Shown: positions 58,566-64,000 of the stretch, piece by piece
How positions within the stretch are numbered: position 1 is the first letter of the stretch
Layout: every line of letters starts with the position of its first letter
Assembly: GCF_000143415.4 (NCBI RefSeq)
Contig: NW_003314317.1
Location: forward strand, 496,001 to 560,000
Reading direction: 5' to 3'
Source of the DNA: Selaginella moellendorffii
Lineage: Eukaryota; Streptophyta; Lycopodiopsida; Selaginellales; Selaginellaceae
DNA: 64,000 bases
Position numbers and translations under genes: made by a program
Notes under the pieces: generated by a model
What the model saw: the letters and a program-made list of their open reading frames with translations, nothing else
What the model was told of the DNA's origin: nothing
The model's database searches: none

Positions 58566-58956
58566 ACATGGTTGTCTTCTTTCTCTTTTAAAATCTTCAA
58601 AGAGAATTTAGGGGTTTTAGCGCAGGGAGCTCGGGCAAGGGAATGCATGAGCTATGTGATCTTCATCGGCTCGATTGGTCGCGCTTTAGATCATGAGCTA
58701 CATTCATGAGGTATGGATCTTTATTGGGCTCGATCGCTTGCATTTTAGACCACGAGCTACATTCACAATCGCTACGCTTGCGAATTTGCAGAGAATATTG
58801 AGGTGTCCAGTGTGCCATTCTTGCATTCCCCGGAATTCTTTCCGGGAGTGAGATCTTCGGTTCTTATTTTCCTTTCTATCATATGACATAGCCACGTGGA
58901 CCGTGACTATGCCACGTGGATGTCATACGTGGCAGTGTTTAAATCTTTTTGGCGGG
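58566..58956 (+). promoter_or_regulatory. upstream region of the chimeric gene with paired G-boxes
   Basis: Two identical GCCACGTGGA sites begin at 58891 and 58911, exactly 20 bp apart, and a third core TACGTGGCA lies at 58926-58934. They sit 23-66 bases before the ATG. CACGTG is the plant G-box bound by bZIP and bHLH factors; ACGTGGC is the ABRE core. The rest shows no gene. Confidence 0.6.
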
Positions 58957-61413
58957 ATGGTGCAAGACGGCTGGGCGCTTGCTTGCTTCTGTGATGCGCC
59001 TGATGTCCCTATCGTGCTCAAGGTAATACTGTCAATGCTAGTGAAGGAAATCCCCTAACAGCAGATCTCTGGTGCTTTGTCATGCAGGGGCAGAGCCTGC
59101 CTTTCATGGGAAGTGAGGACTATCTGATTAATCCTCTCGTCAGGCCGAGGGAAGGAATCCCCGCTCAGTTCCAGGTGTTGTTGCTCCCCAGCTTCAAATT
59201 TCAATTGCAGGTTTGTTGCTTTAGCTTTATCACAGGACGAGGTTCTAAGTCTTTTTTGGTTCTTTGTTCCAGGAATTATACAACATCAGTGCTTGTGGAG
59301 ATAACGTTCCCTTGGATGGAGCTCAGTCCCTGCTGCTCCCCTGCTTCAAATGGCAATCTCAGGTTTGCTGCTTTATAGGTTCTAAGTCATTTTTATTTTT
59401 TCTTCCAGGAATTCTCCAACATCAATGCTCGTGGAGATGACATTCCCTTGGATGGCGCTCAGTTCCTGCTGCTCCTCAGCTTCAAATGGCAGTCACAGGT
59501 TTGTTGCTTTCCATAAGCTTAGGTTCAACACAGAACGAGGTTCTAAGTTTTTTTATTCTTTGTTCCAGAAATTTTACAACATCAGTGGTCGTATACTCGG
59601 AGGTAATGTTCCCTTAGATGGAACTCGAGCTGCTACAAGCATAGTTCAAGAGTCAGATGCTTTGCTCATCATTGGCTCGACTGTAATGGTTTTACCAGCC
59701 TTTCGTCTTGTGAGGTAAGTGGTAGTGTGACTTTTCTTTGACTTGCGTTTGAATCGTTTCCCTCTGTTGCCAGTGCCACTCATAAGGGTAAAACTCGAGC
59801 CGACGAGATTGCTTGCTTTGAGATCGGGAGCTGTGTTGGTGAAGTGAGTTTGTCAATGGAACTCTCAAGTCTTGTGAGCATACATCCAATTGGCTGCTGC
59901 CCCCACAAAGGCGAGTGCATAGATTCTGAAACTCGCTATAATGTAGGTCTTATAACGTGTGTTTTTTTTATCGTGCAGGATTCAAGCCCCTCCTTGAGGA
60001 GGTGGAGAGATGTGTTCTGGGGCACAAGATCATATCCATCTCTATTCCAAGCCAGCAAAGTCAGCTCATAGAGCATGGTGAGCATTCATTTTACTCCCCT
60101 CAGAAAGCAAGATTTTCTGGTTCTATTATTTGTTTCTTGTGTAGGAACTATTGGGCTAGCACTACTTTGCAAGCAAGGATTCTTGGTTCTCTTTGATTCC
60201 TTGACAACTGCAACTGAAGGTGATGGGAGTGTTGTTGAGATGAGAAGGAACGTGCAGAAGATTGTCGAAGTAAGAAGTGAGCCAAGACTTCGAGTTGGCT
60301 TTGCTGGGGAAGTAGCTGCGTGTTGTCAACTCATCAAGCTTTTACAAGTGAAGCTGAGCAAGAAGGAGTTGACACATCATAATGCCGTCAAGTTCATGAT
60401 GAAGAAAGCAAACCTATTCTCAAGCACAGATGGCAACTTCAGTGCATCTTTCTTTGTCTACGATGAGAACACACTGGTGATGATCAAGGATGAAGGCAAC
60501 GGATTTAAGACAACAGCGCTTACGAAGGAGCAATCAGTGTTGGTCATTGGTTCCGGAGCACGACAAGCACGAATGATTCTTGCACAGCCGGTTCGAGGAC
60601 AGAACCATGGGGAAGCAGCAAGTGTGGGAGAAGCTCTTTCTTTGGGTCTCGACGCCTTTGCTCAAGCTTGTGTTGAGAATCCGGAATGTGGAGGGGATTT
60701 GTGTGTCATTGACGGCAGCAGAAACATCGACTTTGGTGGAATGGAGTTCAAGAAGGCACTTGCAAGTGCAAAGTCTAACTTTTCCTTCCAGTATGCAAGG
60801 CGAGGAGTGCAAAGAAACGCACTGAACATTAAGATTGCATTGTTTGACAAACAGGTAATCCTCTCATCTTTAGCTCTGTCTGCTCTAGTTTTTTACTCGT
60901 CTTCTAGGAGGAAGCTGCTTCGGCCAGGGATTCTTCTGCAGAAAAGGTCCAGAGCGTCAAAGAACAAGAAAAGGTTTTCAATCCTTTTGCTATGGTTTGC
61001 TTTAGCTCAAAACCAATGTACAGGAACACAACCGAGGTGGTGCCACTCATTGCTTCCAAGAGTTCAAGCAGCATCAGAGGTAAGCTTGTTCACTGTAGAT
61101 TTCAGAACTTCAACATTCTTACAGGAGCATCACCAGCAGCCAAAACATCGACTCACGTGAATTGAAATCTATCAAAACTGTGGATGTGCTAGTAATGGTG
61201 TGTTATCCTTTTCCTTTACTTTGTTGTAGCTCAGGATCAATGTATAGGTTCAAAACCGAGGAGTCTATACGCTCGCCACTCATCGCTTCCAAGTCAATTA
61301 CAAAACAAGGGAGTTCAGCAAGCACCAGAGGTAAGCTCGTTCATAGATTCAAGGAATTCTTACCACAATACATTCTTACAGGATCATCTGGTTCTCAAAA
61401 AAGTGTTGCATGA
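58957..61413 (+). CDS. chimeric gene: duplicated exons, sirtuin C-terminal segment, proteasome beta-like domain
   Basis: Read from the ATG at 58957 (MVQDGWALACFC). Exons at about 59212, 59275 and 59409 are tandem copies encoding (E)xxNIxxxGDxxPLDGAQ..LLxxFKWQSQ. The next exon (59568-59714) reads GGNVPLDG then SDALLIIGSTVMVLPAFRLV, and the following one TRADEIACFEIGSCVG. These match the end of class II sirtuins (GDNVP, LGSSxMTMSAFRL, TRAD..CGE). A splice at GTTG/GTGAAG joins this in frame to FKPLLEEVERC. After one more intron follows HG-TIGLALLCKQGFLVLFDS, where the threonine, Asp17 and a later NVQKIVEV lysine match proteasome beta T1, D17 and K33. GSG (S129) is kept; N and C replace D166 and S169. 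The 3' exons are duplicated too, and the end (61165 or 61413) is uncertain. The full NAD-binding half of a sirtuin is absent. Whether it is one transcript is inference. Confidence 0.5.
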
Positions 61414-62521
61414 TTGTCTGGTTCTAGTGAGGGTAAGTCTCAATCTCTAACTCCAGCAGCTACACTAACATCCTTTGTCATACTACAAGCAGTGAAAAGG
61501 CTACGTGTTGGAACTGTATCTTCGAAGCATTAAGGTCTATTGAAAGTAAAATGGATGGAAGGTATGATGGATTGGAAATGTCAGATCGCAGTTAGAAGAA
61601 GAGGAACATAACCGTTAGTTCACTGAGAAGAAGAAGATAAGTGTTAGTTAAGCTAGAAGAAGAGGAAGATAACCATTAGTTCCTCAGTTGCTTCTTTGTT
61701 TGTATTTTTTACTGTCGGGTAAAGCTTTTGAGATATTTGCTTGGCCAGAGGGTCAAAATTATGATCTCACAATTTTCTATGCCCAACTGCATGGGATGGA
61801 TGACCCACGCACTCGGCTGCGAGATGGAAGAAGGGTCATAGGGAAATGAATTCCTCTCTCGATTGCAGCTGTTCTTGAAACTAGATATTGTTGACAGGAA
61901 GCAATGGCAGCAGTTCTCTACGACTGGAGTGCCGCATCACCGTCGGATTTGAAGGTAACAATCCTTTGGTCACCATCCAAAGCTTGGAGCGTTGGCAAGT
62001 ATACTCGAGCGGCATGAGCATTGGGCATTCAGCAAATTGATGCTATCCTCGGATCTTTGAGATGTATCTCAAGTGTGGGAGAAGCACTGGAAGAAATGGT
62101 ACCAAGTGTGGTATGGCCAAGGTGGTGCAAAACCAACAAGTAGCTGGGAACAAGGTAGGAATCTTTCCCTCATGAACTAGGAACTTCGATAGAGAAAATG
62201 AAAGAGAACTTGCTGCGACAGCTTTTAGCGCTAGGCCACAGAGACAATGGTCTCTGGAGGAAGAGTTGACATGAATGTCCAGCATTCCAAATTTTATTGC
62301 AAAGTGTATTATTTTAAGAGAAACTTTTCTAACAAGCTTTCAGGATCTTGTCTCCCCCTCAGTGGAGTGTGGAGGACCCGACCTCATTTAAGTCTTTGAT
62401 CATTGGAAACTTCACCTGGAAATTTGAAAAAGGAAATAGAAAAAGGAAATAGAAAAAGGAACAAAATATGTTCTGGTTAATTTATGTAATAAAATTAATC
62501 TTGTGTTTATAAATTAGAAAC
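61414..62521. other. intergenic region
   Basis: No gene supported. 61580-61685 has three GAAGAAGA..AACCGTTAGTT-like units. The longest ORF, 80 codons on the minus strand at 62043-62285, has no motif. Confidence 0.45.
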
Positions 62522-62696
62522 TGTGAGGGCCAAGTGTACAGCTACGATGCTGTATATTAATATTAGCGTAGTGGGATTTTGGTAGCCGTCGGATTGGTTT
62601 CAATCTGGACCACTCGCTCCTGTATATAAGTTAGGGTTTTTGGGCTAATGGATATGCACATTTCTGTATTCCCTTTTTATATTCCATGCACTCACA
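62522..62696 (+). repeat. 5' LTR of the second gypsy copy
   Basis: 175 bp, TG..CA, aligned over its length with 5934-6109. It has a TATA-like CTGTATATAAG. The next bases, TTGGTGGAGGTGAGG, may be the primer site, but I cannot name the tRNA. Confidence 0.87.
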
Positions 62697-62929
62697 TTGG
62701 TGGAGGTGAGGGGCACCTTTGATTGTCCCTGGGGAGTGCTTGGATTTAGGATTTTGGTTTAGATTTAGCTTTTGTATTGTCTAGATCTAGCTTTTTCCAT
62801 TTCCTTTCTTTTGTTCTTTCCTTTCAGGATTTTGGTTTAGATTTAGCTTTTTGCATTGTCTAGATTTACCATTTCCTTCCAGCTTTTTGTCATTTCTCTT
62901 CTTTTGCTTTTTCTTTTTCGTTCATCTTC

Positions 62930-63862
62930 ATGGCCGATCTGCAATCTCCTCCTTTGACTCTAGAGCAGCAGTTGGTTCAATTGCTTGATGCTATGCGCTT
63001 GCAATTGAACAACCAAACTCAATTGATGGTGGCATTCACGGCACGTGGTCCAACTCCTCCTGCTCTTGGTGCCAATCCTCGCGTTCGGCCGGAGTTCTTT
63101 CGTGGGAATCCTGGGGATGATGTGTACCATTGGTTCGATCACTTCATGGTGATTACTACATATCATTCTTGGGATGATGCTCGACGTTTGCGTGAGTTTC
63201 CCACGTGTCTCCAAGGGACGGCGTTGCAGTGGTACAATGGATTGAGTGCGGCCACTCGTGGGGATTGGAGTGTTCTTCCAGATATCTTCAAACGCGCCTT
63301 CAGACATGCCGACGACGGTGACGATGCCTTCCAAAAATTGCATCGTCTTCGCCAAGGGCCATCTGAGTCGGTGATGCAATTTGGCATTCGTTTCCGAAGT
63401 CTTTTGCTTCGTGCGGAGCCTAATATGTCGGAGCGGATCAAGCTAGGAATGTTGTGGCCAGCACTTCGTCAAGATCTTGTTGGCCTTGTGCATGCACTTG
63501 CTCCTGCCACCCTTGACGATGCTCTTCGCTTGGCACAACGTTATGAGACGTCGCCTCTTCCACTTCTTGCTACACGTCCTTCAGCTCCACTTTCTATGAG
63601 TGATGGTCCTGTTCCAATGGAGGTTGATGCTGCTGCTACTCGAGTCCAAGGACAAGGGCGAGGACGTGGTCATGGCCATGATGTTCATTGCTGGGCGTGT
63701 GATGAAGTTGGTCATACTTATCGGTGTTGTCGGCGCTTTCCGGATTGGCGACCTCCATTTCCTGGGTGGAGACCTTGGCGTCAGCAACGTCCCGTTGGTG
63801 CTGCTGCGGTGGAAGGTTTGGATACCGAGGTGCATTCGGGAAACGAGGAGTCGCGCGAGTAA
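62930..63862 (+). CDS. gag: retrotransposon gag protein with zinc knuckle
   Basis: 310 codons from ATG to TAA. The retrotransposon gag core spans about residues 50-210: EFFRGNPGDDVYHWFDHF, LREFPTCLQGTALQWYNGL, the RQGPSES block and IKLGMLWPALRQDLVG. It is followed by a Gly/Arg linker and a CCHC-type knuckle CWACDEVGHTYRCC near residue 260. Gag packages the element RNA into virus-like particles. The stop overlaps the next ATG. Confidence 0.92.
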   Translation: MADLQSPPLTLEQQLVQLLDAMRLQLNNQTQLMVAFTARGPTPPALGANPRVRPEFFRGNPGDDVYHWFDHFMVITTYHSWDDARRLREFPTCLQGTALQWYNGLSAATRGDWSVLPDIFKRAFRHADDGDDAFQKLHRLRQGPSESVMQFGIRFRSLLLRAEPNMSERIKLGMLWPALRQDLVGLVHALAPATLDDALRLAQRYETSPLPLLATRPSAPLSMSDGPVPMEVDAAATRVQGQGRGRGHGHDVHCWACDEVGHTYRCCRRFPDWRPPFPGWRPWRQQRPVGAAAVEGLDTEVHSGNEESRE

Positions 63863-64000
63863 TGGAGGGACCTTGCACGAATAAGTTAGTGACCCCTCCA
63901 TCTTTCTTTCGGGAGTATCATCAAGGGGTTCACTTGGCACCAGTTCATCCAATGTTTACTTTCCAAGCTCGTTTTTATAACAAGAGGTCTCCTATTCTTC
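63862..64000 (+). CDS. pol: start of the pol ORF (protease/linker region), partial
   Basis: ATG at 63862 shares its A with the gag stop (TAATG). The frame MEGPCTNKLVTPPSFFREYH stays open to the window end and continues VHPMFTFQARFYNKR. The homologous region at 7280-7420 leads toward the protease. It is too short to show the DTG active site. Confidence 0.6.
   Translation, partial: MEGPCTNKLVTPPSFFREYHQGVHLAPVHPMFTFQARFYNKRSPIL

Larger units (their letters stand above)
62522..64000 (+). mobile_element. Ty3/gypsy retrotransposon of the outer-element family, 5' part, runs off the window
   Basis: LTR (62522-62696, TGTGAG...CTCACA), leader, gag ORF, then the start of a second ORF still open at the window end. 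It is much less damaged than the copy at 5934-30969 and serves as its reference. Confidence 0.88.

Noticed and set aside
61580-61685. Purine-rich GAAGAAGA units as a gene or regulatory array
   Set aside because: Only three loose units, no ORF and no known site; probably simple repeat drift.

Overview
The window is nuclear DNA of a land plant. The most likely source is a lycophyte of the Selaginella moellendorffii type. That is an inference from three things: the genes carry many introns, often only about 45-70 bp long, with GT..AG ends; the gene set is plant-specific (MHX exchanger, AHP phosphotransfer protein, ISWI remodeller, PPR protein, plant class 3 lipase); and the PPR protein is built from short repeats. 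One 100-N assembly gap lies at 3583-3682.

Layout. 1-5.9 kb is AT-rich and almost gene-free. Its one credible ORF encodes a bulb-type (GNA-like) lectin domain just right of the gap. 5.93-30.97 kb is a four-part nest of LTR retrotransposons. A decayed Ty3/gypsy element (short LTRs 5934-6109 and 30797-30969) was split at 7998/28253 by a 7.2-kb non-coding LTR element (LTRs 7999-9131 and 27134-28252). That element was itself entered twice: by a nearly full-length chromodomain Ty3/gypsy element on the minus strand (9204-16749) and by a second member of its own family (20266-25720). Each of these three insertions is flanked by a 5-bp target-site duplication, exact or with one mismatch.

31.3-54.2 kb is the gene-dense part. 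In order: MHX-type vacuolar Mg/Zn-proton exchanger (+), a Ser/Lys-rich nuclear-type protein of unknown function (-), a small six-cysteine secreted protein (-), a plant bZIP factor with an altered basic region (+), an AHP histidine phosphotransfer protein (-), an ISWI ATPase (+), a class 3 lipase (-) and an 836-residue PPR protein (+). Two pairs are divergent over about 650-680 bp and may share promoters: secreted protein/bZIP, and AHP/ISWI.

54.2-58.6 kb is a duplication scrapyard. Two tandem copies carry fragments of MHX, of the Ser/Lys-rich gene and of PPR sequence, all taken from genes in this same window, plus a small unknown gene and a copia fragment. 58.96-61.4 kb holds the oddest gene: tandemly duplicated exons, then sirtuin C-terminal-like sequence, then a divergent proteasome beta-type Ntn-hydrolase domain, apparently joinable in one frame. 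62.5-64 kb is the start of a better-preserved relative of the outer gypsy element; its gag stop and pol start overlap as TAATG.

All exon joins and family assignments come from reading the sequence and from remembered family features. No database search or alignment program was run.
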